A stretch of DNA of 64,000 nt from Clusia tigrina (Eukaryota > Arthropoda > Insecta > Diptera > Clusiidae), in assembly GCA_920105625.2 (NCBI GenBank), contig OV050030.1, positions 249,953,889 through 250,017,888 of the forward strand, in the 5' to 3' direction. The notes under the pieces were generated by a model that did no database searches, was not told the origin of the DNA, and saw only the letters and a list, made by a program, of their open reading frames with translations. The position numbers and the translations under genes were made by a program. The stretch's first letter is position 1. Every line of letters begins with the position of its first letter. This document shows, in pieces, positions 9,001 to 18,955 of the stretch.

Positions 9001-11383
9001 CGTCATTCAAGCTGACCGTGTTGGAAGTCGCCTGTGAGGCATTGAACACCACGCGAAGTTTGGTGGTTGTACTCTCTGGCTTAATTACTGCATGATGTGG
9101 CAAGTAATAATGAGGCACAGGAGTTACTGACGGCGGTGGAACCTTGCGCATGTGATTTAACGTCACGTATTCAAGTACCACCGCGTCGTATTGTCGCTTA
9201 TCGGCCGGGCTCTTTACCAGCCGGGACTCATTGCGCTCAAATTGCCGAAGGGCAATATAGCGCGACGCTCCTAGAGACTTCTCCGGAACAAACCCTTGTT
9301 TGAACGGCAGAGAGACTATGTATCGCCCCGTAGCATCCCGACGAGTAGTCTGGGAGTACAAATTAAGGCAGTCTTGATCAGTCTGGGACAGCTTTCGATC
9401 TTGCGGAGGCTGTTCCATTTCCCAGAACTGTCGTAGAAGGTGGTCGAGCGAAGCAGTTTCAGACACTTGCACGCGAGTTGTGAAAGTGGATATCCGTTTA
9501 TCCGGCAGAGGCCCTGTAAGGATCCAGCCGAATACCGTTTCTTGGGCAATCAGTGACCCCACCACGTTGCGCCGCAACCCATCAAGCAAGACCTGAGGGT
9601 AAAGATCCCCTCCGATTAACAAATCTACTTGGGTGGAGTGTGAAGTGCTTGAATCGGCTAACCTGAAATGTCTCAGTTTGTGTTGCTCTCCTTTACTCAA
9701 TAGGAGCGGCGGCAGTTCACCTGTCAGGGTAGGCAACACCAAAGCCGATACTTGGAGACGCACAGTGGCATCGTACCGCGACCCGATGGTGATATGACAT
9801 GCTTTGGTAACGGTGCCAGCAAGGGTATTGCTGACCCCCGATACCTGGGCATGTACTGAGTGCGCCGGCAGCTTAAGGCGCTTTTGGAGGCGGTCCGAAA
9901 CAAAGGACCCCTCAGAACCAGAATCTATCAGAGCCCGGGCTGTGTACCATACTCCTTGATGTTTTATCGTGACTAAGGCCGTACCCAAGATAACACGATT
10001 GGAGAGGCGGCCACTTGGATGACTTGGACTCGGCCCCGCCCTATCTGCCGGACGCGATACCTGCGCAGTGTGGTACGAAGACTTGGGTACGGGTGGATGG
10101 ACCAGGGAGGAGCGTCCATTTGAATTGGAGCGTCCCCTCCCCGATGTGGATGGTGGGTTTGGCGTCGCAGCGGTTGGACGACCCCGTGGCGAGTCCGTAT
10201 GCAGCAGAGTGTGGTGCCGCTCCCGACAGGTGGAGCACGAACAGGAGCTGGGGCAATTTGCCACTCTATGTGAAGCTGACAAGCAATTCACACACAACCC
10301 GTGTTTGCGCACCAAGCCCCACCGAGCTGATACGGTGGCGGCCTGGAACGCAGGACAATTTCGCACCGAGTGTGTAGACCGCCTGCACACTTTGCACCCT
10401 TCCGGGGTAACACTTACTGGATGGGTTTGCACCCGTGCTGCTCGCGGTTGATTCGGCTGAACCCTTATTTGTGATGAACTGGAGCCTAGCGACCGGAGAT
10501 CCGAAATCGCCTCGAGTGTACGAAACCGCAATGACAAGAAGTCATCCATCGCCTTCCATTCTGGAATATCTGCGCGGCCCCCCATGGTTTGTTCCCACAG
10601 GGACAGTGTGAGCTCAGGCAGCCGCATGGAGCACAAGTATACTAAAATGGCATCCCAACTCGCAACGTCGATGCCGTAAGATGTCAGTGCAGCGATACAG
10701 TTACCAATGTCACGCTGTAGGCGTTTAATTTCCCCACCATCTTCTCTTCTAACCGGGTCAAGACCCAACAGTGTCTTCAATTGGTTGTTGATCTGGATGC
10801 GCTTGTTGTCGTAGCGCTCCAGTAAGTTTTCCCACACTTGCTGAAAACCCGCCTCAGTAATTGGAATTTTGGAGACAATTTCATGTGGTTCTCCCCGGGT
10901 CTTAAGGGACAAATGGTAGAATTTCTCCGCATTAGACAGCCGCGTGTTGTTAATGAACAGTGCTGTGAACATGTCACGGAACGTTGGCCATGCAGCATAA
11001 CTCCCTTCAAAGGCAGGGATATCACAAGGGGGTACGTGGATGCTGTGCGTCAATGATAAAAATGGCTCCCCTGTAGTAGGAACGGGAGTTGCCTGCTCTA
11101 AACGTTGTCTCACTTCCGCGATCAAAATACGACCCCGCTTAAAAGTATCAAAACTTGACTCGAACCGCTGTCCGATTGACTCTAACAGTGATTCACCGTC
11201 TTTCATGACCCGCGCCTCGGACATGGCAGTTATTTTTTCCGTTTTAAGCGAAGCCCACCGAGCATCCAATTCTGCTTCATCAAGTTGAAGTGATATAATG
11301 GAGTGACTTTCCGGCGAGCACCGTTCAAAACGACTTATGAACATCAGAAGTTCATCTGCCGCCGAAATATACGAGTCCACCAT
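6095..11383 (-). CDS. gag-pol: Gag-Pol polyprotein of BEL/Pao retrotransposon
   Basis: A 1762-residue frame encodes everything needed for particle assembly, reverse transcription and integration. Gag (about 1-400) has a DUF1759-like segment near 115-290, two CCHC knuckles (C330/C333/H338/C343; C364/C367/H372/C377) and a CCHH knuckle (C383/C386/H391/H395). A basic, Pro/Ser-rich linker follows. The protease has DSG at 487-489 and LLIGGD near 588-593. Reverse transcriptase spans about 745-1000, with D823 and YVDD at 899-902. RNase H has D1077, E1120, D1150 and D1196. The integrase zinc site is H1387/H1392/C1422/C1425, and its catalytic triad is D1457, D1523 and E1576. A DUF5641-like tail lies at about 1655-1750. 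The chosen ATG has A at -3 and G at +4. The stop is TAA. No mutation of a catalytic residue or break is seen. Gag and Pol share one frame, so proteolysis rather than frameshifting should separate them. Confidence 0.97.
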   Translation of the reverse strand: MVDSYISAADELLMFISRFERCSPESHSIISLQLDEAELDARWASLKTEKITAMSEARVMKDGESLLESIGQRFESSFDTFKRGRILIAEVRQRLEQATPVPTTGEPFLSLTHSIHVPPCDIPAFEGSYAAWPTFRDMFTALFINNTRLSNAEKFYHLSLKTRGEPHEIVSKIPITEAGFQQVWENLLERYDNKRIQINNQLKTLLGLDPVRREDGGEIKRLQRDIGNCIAALTSYGIDVASWDAILVYLCSMRLPELTLSLWEQTMGGRADIPEWKAMDDFLSLRFRTLEAISDLRSLGSSSSQIRVQPNQPRAARVQTHPVSVTPEGCKVCRRSTHSVRNCPAFQAATVSARWGLVRKHGLCVNCLSASHRVANCPSSCSCSTCRERHHTLLHTDSPRGRPTAATPNPPSTSGRGRSNSNGRSSLVHPPVPKSSYHTAQVSRPADRAGPSPSHPSGRLSNRVILGTALVTIKHQGVWYTARALIDSGSEGSFVSDRLQKRLKLPAHSVHAQVSGVSNTLAGTVTKACHITIGSRYDATVRLQVSALVLPTLTGELPPLLLSKGEQHKLRHFRLADSSTSHSTQVDLLIGGDLYPQVLLDGLRRNVVGSLIAQETVFGWILTGPLPDKRISTFTTRVQVSETASLDHLLRQFWEMEQPPQDRKLSQTDQDCLNLYSQTTRRDATGRYIVSLPFKQGFVPEKSLGASRYIALRQFERNESRLVKSPADKRQYDAVVLEYVTLNHMRKVPPPSVTPVPHYYLPHHAVIKPESTTTKLRVVFNASQATSNTVSLNDVLHTGPVLQADLTRLIIQWRMFRYVLNGDIQKMYRQILVEPSQASYQRIVFRESPDSDISDYELKTVTFGVNCAPYLAIRTLLQLADDMESRFPLASQVLRNSMYVDDALVGTHDIATAIRTRDELIESLDSAGFSMRKWAANSTEILSGLPPGHLLREDFLQFEETSTTRTLGIRWNARGDWFYFHVAALPIVAVYTKRKVLSVIAQLFDPAGWLAPIVISAKILMQQIWLDQIGWDEQLTPTTLTRWTHFLSQYQAISQVRVPRWVRSAPDRDIEFHAFCDASQLAYAAALYVRCKGDNSISTHLLVAKSRVAPLRTISLPRLELCGATLLAELIFPLKPLLNISDDNLFCWSDSTIVLAWLRKPPHVWKVFVANRVTAITSKVGVNNWRHVRSEDNPADLASRGVAPDALLHNRLWWEGPAWLQQERKRWPPPLDENVLATDEEQRPAKCHVVYVSSADDPMLRFSSFSRALRVLSFVRRFMRHCSVKHRDTTPDRGSPLTRGEITETTTCLIVLAQKMYFPKEYSALVAREPISSSSSLLALNPFVHSDGTLRVNGRLALTTHLPFSERHPIILPYYGHLTRLIVKFIHQVSLHGGNQLMLRLIRTQYWIPKAKTLIKSTILQCKTCILWKKRRQQQLMAALPVERTTCSRPFTHTGVDFAGPFDIKHYKGRACHVTKGYVCIFVCFATRAVHLEATTDLSTPAFLAALSRFIARRGCPLKMHSDNGRNFVGAEKALRLDFQRVLREIRDRTVVGHFHTQIEWDFNPPHAPHMGGLWEAAVKSFKHHFKRMAGQLKYTFEEFVTLLARIEACLNSRPISALSEDPTDLQALTPGHFLVGAPLLAPAEPPDTTPSLSILNRWQKLKALAHQFSVRWKNEYLLECQRRSKWRTAQVNVKVGELVVVREDNLAPQEWRLGRVTDTHPGPDGKVRVVDVRTARGMLTRPITKVVILPGEEPPPTSGGV

Positions 11384-11846
11384 TTTGCGGAACTTATGCG
11401 CTTGCGAACGCAGCTCAATATTGGCTTATATGCACCTCCGAACGCAACCGCACTGAAACCACGCCCAACACTTATCGTTTAAACGCACTGCGACAGAAGG
11501 GCCCACAATGTTCAGGAAACCAATTGCTGTAACCGGCCCTGCTTCACAAAAGAAATAGAGACAGCAGCTGATCGCACGAGCCACTGACCTACTTTTCTTA
11601 TTCTGCTTTCTGCATTAGCCACCAGTACCTAAAAACGGCGATAATGCAGCGAAGACAACAACAGCGCAATGGTTTCAATAGTCAGCAGCGCCGACAGAGC
11701 ACAAACACCCGAACGCACGGCAAACCCAACCGAAACACAAAAAATAATCAATTTGTGTATAATCAAATTTAAATTATTGTTAATTTATAATAATAATATT
11801 TTTAATTCGATTAAAACAATCGACACTTACCAAAAACCGGATTCTT
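11384..11846 (-). other. 5' untranslated leader of the element
   Basis: 463 bp lie between the primer-binding site and the gag-pol ATG. The half nearest the primer site (about 11740-11830) is very A/T-rich; the half nearest the gene is mixed. RNA packaging signals are expected in such leaders but no specific element can be recognised. The plus-strand frame at 11669-11926 runs from leader into LTR against the element and is not considered a gene. Confidence 0.7.
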
Positions 11847-11864
11847 ATCCGGCTCGAAGGGCCA
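11847..11864 (-). other. Primer-binding site, tRNA-Tyr-like
   Basis: On the plus strand ATCCGGCTCGAAGGGCCA looks like a tRNA 3' end including CCA. It sits three bases (AAA) inside the 5' LTR. From memory, insect tRNA-Tyr ends with the same T-arm/acceptor sequence except for A instead of G at the discriminator position, so 17 of 18 bases would pair. The match is established by recall, not by a search. The primer identity is therefore an inference, while the site itself is well supported by its position. Confidence 0.75.
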
Positions 11865-11867
11865 AAA

Positions 11868-12300
11868 TGTTGCACTCAGATAGAACTATTTATTTGATTA
11901 AAAAATATTTATTTATTAACTTATGAAAACCACGTTAAACGAAAAATACGCAGCAGCATTCCTTAGCCAATTTTCACTTTTTATATATTTATTGTATAAT
12001 TTATATTTAATATACTATGTTGGGCGCCGATCCACACTTGCCGCAATTCCAGAACAGACTGACCACCGCGCAAAGAGAGCAGCTGCCGCTGCTTCGTAGC
12101 CCCGCGCCAAAATATGCCAGCAGATAAAGATGGCTTCCGCACAAATACGATATGCACCTGCCTCGACTGTTCTCTCGCTCTCCACCGCACAACACGTGCT
12201 TTCGCACCGTACCGAACGATGGAACGCAGAGATAGACCGAAAACATGGTGCCCCAGGTACCAGGCGGAAGCCACCTGAACGTTAGGATTCGGAGTGAACA
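11868..12300 (-). repeat. 5' LTR
   Basis: A 433-bp LTR in the upstream position, TG...CA, appearing identical to 5083-5515. It abuts the right target duplication (12301-12305) outside and the primer-binding site inside. The predicted start at 12060 gives U3 of about 240 bp and R+U5 of about 193 bp. A CACGTG palindrome (E-box type) lies in U3 at 12193-12198. Frames running through the LTR are repeated in both copies and are not genes. Confidence 0.96.
12029..12062 (-). promoter_or_regulatory. Inr + DPE core promoter of the 5' LTR
   Basis: On the sense strand TCAGTC (12062-12057) matches the arthropod initiator, with A+1 at 12060. Exactly at +28 to +32 (12033-12029) lies GGATC, a full match to the DPE consensus RGWYV, and +24 is G, which is favoured in DPE promoters. 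No TATA box is seen about 30 bp upstream. This spacing is diagnostic in flies; the start has not been mapped experimentally. The same motif pair is present in the 3' LTR (5244-5277). Confidence 0.75.
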
Positions 12301-12305
12301 GGCCC
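12301..12305. repeat. Target-site duplication, right copy (GGCCC)
   Basis: This GGCCC directly follows the CA end of the 5' LTR and continues into CTAACTTCTATACGG-type satellite sequence. It pairs with 5078-5082. After removing the element and one copy, the satellite monomer is restored without gap or overlap. Confidence 0.96.
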
Positions 12306-13476
12306 TAACTTCTATACGGTATGTCCCACATCTATCAAAGTTTGCAACAAACAAATGCTTGTAACTTTTTACTGGAGCGTCATAAAACCTTGAAATTTTG
12401 TAACAATAAAGTACTCGAGCCTCTTGTCAATTTAAGCTATCGCTCAAAGCTATGCTACCCTTGAGTCCCAAATCAAACACTGATAAAACTTCAAATTGCC
12501 CTAACTTCTATACGGTACGTCCTACACCTATCAAAGCTTGCAACATGCAAATGCTTCTAACTTTTTACTGGAGCGTCATAAAACCTTGAAATTTTGTAAC
12601 AATAAAGTACTCGAGTCTCTTGTCAAATTAAGCTATCGCTCAAAGCTATGCTACCCTTGAGTCCCAAATCAAACACTGATAAAACTTCAAATGGCCCTAA
12701 CTTCTATACGGTACGTCCTATACCAATCAAAGTTTGCAACATACAAATGCTTGTAACTTTTTACTGGAGCGTCATAAAACCTTGAAATTTTGTAACAATA
12801 AAGTACTCGAGCCTCTTGTCAATTAAAGCTATCGCTCAATGCTATGCAACCCTTGAGTCCCAAATCAAACACTGATAAAACTTCAAATGGCCTTAACTTT
12901 TATAAGGGACGTCCTACACCTATCAAAGTTTGCAACATACAAATGCTTGTAACTTTTTACTGGAGCGTCATAGAACCTTGAAATTTTGTAACAATAAAGT
13001 ACTCGAGCCTCTTGTCAATTTAAGCTATCGCTCAAAGCTATGCTACCCTTGAATCCCAAATCAAACACTGATAAAACTTCAAATGGCCCTAACTTCTATA
13101 CGGTACGTCCCACATCTATCAAAGTTTGCAACATACAAATGCTTGTAACTTTTTACTGGAGCGTCATAAAACCTTGAAATTTTGTAACAATAAAGTACTC
13201 GAGCCTCTTGTCAATTTAAGCTATCGCTCAAAGCTATGCTACCCTTGAGTCCCAAATCAAACACTGATAAAACTTCAAATGGCCCTAACTTCTATACGGT
13301 ACGTCCTACATCTATCAAAGTTTGCAACATACAAATGCTTGTAACTCTTTACTGGAGCGTCATAAAACCTTGAAATTTTGTAATAATAAAGTACTCGAGC
13401 CTCTTGTCAATTTAAGCTATCGCTCAAAGCTATGCTACCCTTGAGTCCCAAATCAAAGACTGGTAAAACTTCAAAT

Positions 13477-14251
13477 AGCCCTAACTTCTATACGGTAGGT
13501 CCTACAACTATCAAAGTTTGCAACATGCAAATGCTTGTAACTTTTTACTGGAGCGTCATAAAACCTTGAAATTTTGTAACAATAAAGTACTCGAGCCTCT
13601 TGTCAATTTAAGCTATCGTTCAAAGCTATGCTACCCTTGAGTCCCAAATCAAACACTGATAAAACTTCAAATGGCCCTAACTTCTATACGGTACGTCCTA
13701 CACCTATCAAAGTTTACAACATACAAATGCTTGTAACTTTTTATTGGAGCGTCATAAAACCTTGACATTTTGTAACAATAAAGTACTGGAGCCTCTTGTC
13801 GATTTAAGCTATCGCTCAAAGCTATGCTACACTTGAGTCCCAAATCAAACACTGTTAAAATTTCAAATGGCCCTAACTTCTATACAGTACATCCTACACC
13901 TATCAAAGTTTGCGACATACAAATGCCTGTAACTTTTTACTGGAGCGTCATAAAACCTTGAAATTTTTGTAACAATAAGGCCCTCGAGCTTCTTGTCAAT
14001 TTTTGCTATCGCTCAAAGCTTGAGTCCCAAATCAAACACTGATAAAACTTCAAATGGCCCTAACTTCTATACGGTACTTCATACACCTATCAAAGTTTGC
14101 AACAAACAAATGCTTGTGAATTTTTACTCGAGCGTCATAAAACCTTGAAATTTTGTAACAATAAGGCACTCGAGCTTCTTGTCAATTTAAGCTATCGCTC
14201 AAAGCTATGCTACCCTTGAGTCCCAAATCAAACACTGATAAAACTTCAAAT
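13477..14251. repeat. 775-bp tetramer, single copy
   Basis: Same four monomers, including the 187-bp short one, as the two copies at 980-2529. Its single state here shows that the left flank gained a copy, or that this side lost one, after the 5274-bp duplication that relates the two flanks. Confidence 0.9.
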
Positions 14252-15427
14252 TGCCCTAACTTCTATACGGTACGTCCTACACCTATCAAAGCTTGCAACA
14301 TGCAAATGCTTCTAACTTTTTACTGGAGCGTCATAAAACCTTGAAATTTTGTAACAATAAAGTACTCGAGCCTCTTGTCAATTTAAGCTATCGCTCAAAG
14401 CTATGCTACCCTTGATTCCCAAATCAAACACTGATAAAACTTCAAATGGCCCTAATATCTATACGGTACGTCCCACATCTATCAAAGTTTGCAACATACA
14501 AATGCTTGTAACTTTTTACGGGAGCTTCATAAAACCTTGAAATTTTGTAACAATAAAGTACTCGAGATTCTTGGCAATTTAAGCTATCGCTCAAAGCTAT
14601 GCTACCCTTGAGTCCCAAATCAAACACTGATAAAACTTCAAATGGCCCTAACTTCTATACGGTACGTCCCACATCTATCAAAGTTTGCAACATACAAATG
14701 CTTGTAACTTTTTACTGGAGCGTCATAAAACCTTGAAATTTTGTAACAATAAAGTACTCGAGCCTCTTGTCAATTTAAGCTATCGCTCAAAGCTATGCTA
14801 CCCTTGAGTCCCAAATTAAACACTGATAGAACTTCAAATGGCCCTAACTTCTATACGGTACGTCCTACATCTATCAAAGTTTGCAACATACAAATGCTTG
14901 TAACTTTTTACTGGAGCGTCATAAAACCTTGAAATTTTGTATCAATAAAGTACTCGAGCCTCTTGTCAATTTAAGCTATCGCTCAAAGCTTTGCTAAACT
15001 TGAGTCCCAAATCAAACACTGATAAAACTTCAAATGGCCCTAACTTCTATACGGTATGTCCCACATCTATCAAAGTTTGCAACATACAAATGCTTGTACC
15101 TTTTTACTGGAGCGTCATAAAACCTTGAAATTTTGTAACAATAAAGTACTCGAGCCTCTTGTCAATTTAAGCTATCGCTCAAAGCTATGCTACCCTTGAG
15201 TCCCAAATCAAACACTGATAAAACTTCAAATGGCCCTAACTTCTATACGGTACTTCATACACCTATCAAAGTTTGCAACAAACAAATGCTTGTGAATTTT
15301 TACTCGAGCGTCATAAAACCTTGAAATTTTGTAACAATAAGGCACTCGAGCTTCTTGTCAATTTAAGCTATCGCTCAAAGCTATGCTACCCTTGAGTCCC
15401 AAATCAAACACTGATAAAACTTCAAAT

Positions 15428-16995
15428 GGCCTTAGCTTTTATACGGTACGTCCTACATCTATCAAAGTTTGCAACATACAAATGCTTGTAACTTTTTACT
15501 GGAGCGTCATAAAACCTTGAAATTTTGTAACAATAAAGTACTCGAGCCTCTTGTCAATTAAAGCTATCGCTCAAAGCTATGCAACCCTTGAGTCCCAAAT
15601 CAAACACTGATAAAACTTTAAATGGCCTTAACTTTTATACGATACGTCCTACATCTATCAAAGTTTGCAACATACAAATGCTTGTAACTTTTTACTGGAG
15701 CGTCATAAAACCTTGAAATTTTGTAACAATAAAGTACTCGAGCCTATTGTCAATTTAAGCTATCGCTCAAAGCTATGCTACCCTTGATTCCCAAATCAAA
15801 CACTGATAAAACTTCAAATGGCCCTAATATCTATACGGTACGTCCCACATCTATCAAAGTTTGCAACATACAAATGCTTGTAACTTTTTACGGGAGCTTC
15901 ATAAAACCTTGAAATTTTGTAACAATAAAGTACTCGAGCCTCTTGGCAATTTAAGCTATCGCTCAAAGCTATGCTACCCTTGAGTTTCAAATCAAACACT
16001 GATAAAACTTCAAATGGCCTTAACTTTTATACGGGACGTCCTACACCTATCAAAGTTTGCAACATACAAATGCTTGTAACTTTTTACTGGAGCGTCATAG
16101 AACCTTGAAATTTTGTAACAATAAAGTACTCGAGCCTCTTGTCAATTTAAGCTATCGCTCAAAGCTATGCTAACCTTGAGTCCCAAATCAAACACTGATA
16201 AAACTTCAAATGGCCCTAACTTCTATACGGTACGTCCCACATCTATCAAAGTTTGCAACATACAAATGCTTGTAACTTTTTACTGGAGCGTCATAAAACC
16301 TTGAAATTTTGTAACAATAAAGTACTCGAGCCTCTTGTCAATTTAAGCTATCGCTCAAAGCTATGCTACCCTTGAGTCCCAAATCAAAAACTGATAGAAC
16401 TTCAAATGGCCCTAACTTCTATACGGTACGTCCTACATCTATCAAAGTTTGCAACATACAAATGCTTGTAACTTTTTACTGGAGCGTCATAAAACCTTGA
16501 AATTTTGTATCAATAAAGTACTCGAGCCTCTTGTCAATTTAAGCTATCGCTCAAAGCTTTGCTAAACTTGAGTCCCAAATCAAACACTGATAAAACTTCA
16601 AATGGCCCTAACTTCTATACGGTATGTCCCACATCTATCAAAGTTTGCAACATACAAATGCTTGTACCTTTTTACTGGAGCGTCATAAAACCTTGAAATT
16701 TTGTAACAATAAAGTACTCGAGCCTCTTGTCAATTTAAGCTATCGCTCAAAGCTATGCTACCCTTGAGTCCCAAATCAAACACTGATAAAACTTCAAATG
16801 GCCCTAACTTCTATACGGTACTTCATACACCTATCAAAGTTTGCAACAACCAAATGCTTGTGAATTTTTACTCGAGCGTCATAAAACCTTGAAATTTTGT
16901 AACAATAAGGCACTCGACCTTCTTGTCAATTTAAGCTATCGCTCAAAGCTATGCTACCCTTGAGTCCCAAATCAAACACTGATAAAACTTCAAAT
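15428..16995. repeat. 8-monomer variant of the domain A higher-order repeat
   Basis: Begins with the GGCCTTAGC monomer, like the two 10-mers that follow, and ends with the GGTACTTCAT monomer, but has only eight monomers (1568 bp). The second and third monomers of the 10-mer (the ACGATACGTCCTACGCC and CTTGCAACATGC types) are missing, and the ACGATACG variant appears on a GGCCTTAAC monomer instead. It is best read as an indel derivative of the 10-mer. Confidence 0.82.
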
Positions 16996-18955
16996 GGCCT
17001 TAGCTTTTATACGGTACGTCCTACATCTATCAAAGTTTGCAACATACAAATGCTTGTAACTTTTTACTGGAGCGTCATAAAACCTTGAAATTTTGTAACA
17101 ATAAAGTACTCGAGCCTCTTGTCAATTTAAGATATCGCTCAAAGCTATGCTACCCTTGAGTCCCAAATCAAACACTGATAAAACTTCAAATGGCCCTAAC
17201 TTCTATACGATACGTCCTACGCCTATCAAAGTTTGCAACATACAAATACTTGTAACTTTTTACTGGAGCGTCATAAAACCTTGAAATTTTGTAACAATAA
17301 AGTACTCGAGCCTCTTGTCAATTTAAGCTATCGCTCAAAGCTATGCTACCCTTGAGTCCAAAATCAAACACTGATAAAACTTCAAATTGCCCTAACTTCT
17401 ATACGGTACGTCCTACACCTATCAAAGCTTGCAACATGCAAATGCTTCTAACTTTTTACTGGAGCGTCATAAAACCTTGAAATTTTGTAACAATAAAGTA
17501 CTCGAGTCTCTTGTCAAATTAAGCTATCGCTCAAAGCTATGCTACCCTTGAGTCCCAAATCAAACACTGATAAAACTTCAAATGGCCCTAACTTTTATAC
17601 GGTACGTCCTATACCAATCAAAGTTTGCAACATACAAATGCTTGTAACTTTTTACTGGAGCGTCATAAAACCTTGAAATTTTGAAACAATAAAGTACTCG
17701 AGCCTCTTGTCAATTAAAGCTATCGCTCAAAGCTATGCAACCCTTGAGTCCCAAATCAAACACTGATAAAACTTTAAATGGCCTTAACTTTTATACGGTA
17801 CGTCCTACATCTATCAAAGTTTGCAACATACAAATGCTTGTAACTTTTTACTGGAGCGTCATAAAACCTTGAAATTTTGTAACAATAAAGTACTCGAGCC
17901 TCTTGTCAATTTAAGCTATCGCTCAAAGCTATGCTACCCTTGATTCCCAAATCAAACACTGATAAAACTTCAAATGGCCCTAATATCTATACGGTACGTC
18001 CCACATCTATCAAAGTTTGCAACATACAAATGCTTGTAACTTTTTACGGGAGCTTCATAAAACCTTGAAATTTTGTAACAATAAAGTACTCGAGCCTCTT
18101 GGCAATTTAAGCTATCGCTCAAAGCTATGCTACCCTTGAGTTTCAAATCAAACACTGATAAAACTTCAAATGGCCTTAACTTTTATACGGGACGTCCTAC
18201 ACCTATCAAAGTTTGCAACATACAAATGCTTGTAACTTTTTACTGGAGCGTCATAGAACCTTGAAATTTTGTAACAATAAAGTACTCGAGCCTCTTGTCA
18301 ATTTAAGCTATCGCTCAAAGCTATGCTACCCTTGAGTCCCAAATCAAACACTGATAAAACTTCAAATGGCCCTAACTTCTATACGGTACGTCCTACATCT
18401 ATCAAAGTTTGCAACATACAAATGCTTGTAACTTTTTACTGGAGCGTCATAAAACCTTGAAATTTTGTATCAATAAAGTACTCGAGCCTCTTGTCAATTT
18501 AAGCTATCGCTCAAAGCTTTGCTAAACTTGAGTCCCAAATCAAACACTGATAAAACTTCAAATGGCCCTAACTTCTATACGGTATGTCCCACATCTATCA
18601 AAGTTTGCAACATACAAATGCTTGTACCTTTTTACTGGAGCGTCATAAAACCTTGAAATTTTGTAACAATAAAGTACTCGAGCCTCTTGTCAATTTAAGC
18701 TATCGCTCAAAGCTATGCTACCCTTGAGTCCCAAATCAAACACTGATAAAACTTCAAATGGCCCTAACTTCTATACGGTACTTCATACACCTATCAAAGT
18801 TTGCAACAACCAAATGCTTGTGAATTTTTACTCGAGCGTCATAAAACCTTGAAATTTTGTAACAATAAGGCACTCGAGCTTCTTGTCAATTTAAGCTATC
18901 GCTCAAAGCTATGCTACCCTTGAGTCCCAAATCAAACACTGATAAAACTTCAAAT
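16996..18955. repeat. 10-monomer (1960-bp) higher-order repeat, unit 1
   Basis: Ten distinct monomers in fixed order: GGCCTTAGC; ACGATACG/TACGCC; TTGCCC with CTTGCAACATGC; CCTATACCAATC with TTGAAACAAT; GGCCTTAAC; CTAATATC; CGGGACG; GTATCAAT with GCTTTGC; GGTATGTCCC with TGTACC; GGTACTTCAT. The next unit starts exactly 1960 bp later. Confidence 0.92.

Larger units (their letters stand above)
5083..12300 (-). mobile_element. Complete BEL/Pao-class LTR retrotransposon
   Basis: The element is 7218 bp, read right to left. Order in the sense direction: 5' LTR (12300-11868), primer-binding site, untranslated leader, one gag-pol frame (11383-6095), 3' untranslated region, polypurine tract, 3' LTR (5515-5083). 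The LTRs are both 433 bp, begin TG and end CA, and read identically by eye. Assignment to BEL/Pao rests on domain order (protease-RT-RNase H-integrase), a DUF1759-like Gag with CCHC knuckles, the A17/Pao-type Pol and a DUF5641-like C-terminus. No frameshift or premature stop is seen and no envelope-like gene is recognised. Identical LTRs, an intact frame and a perfect target duplication indicate very recent insertion and possible competence. I cannot name the family. Confidence 0.97.

Noticed and set aside
6513..11288. Many plus-strand frames of 66-144 codons within 6513-11288
   Set aside because: All lie antisense to the gag-pol frame, have no recognisable domains, and are explained as shadows of a long coding sequence.
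11841..11864. A tRNA gene
   Set aside because: Only the last 18 or so bases resemble a tRNA and they sit exactly at the primer-binding position; no anticodon or D arm precedes them.
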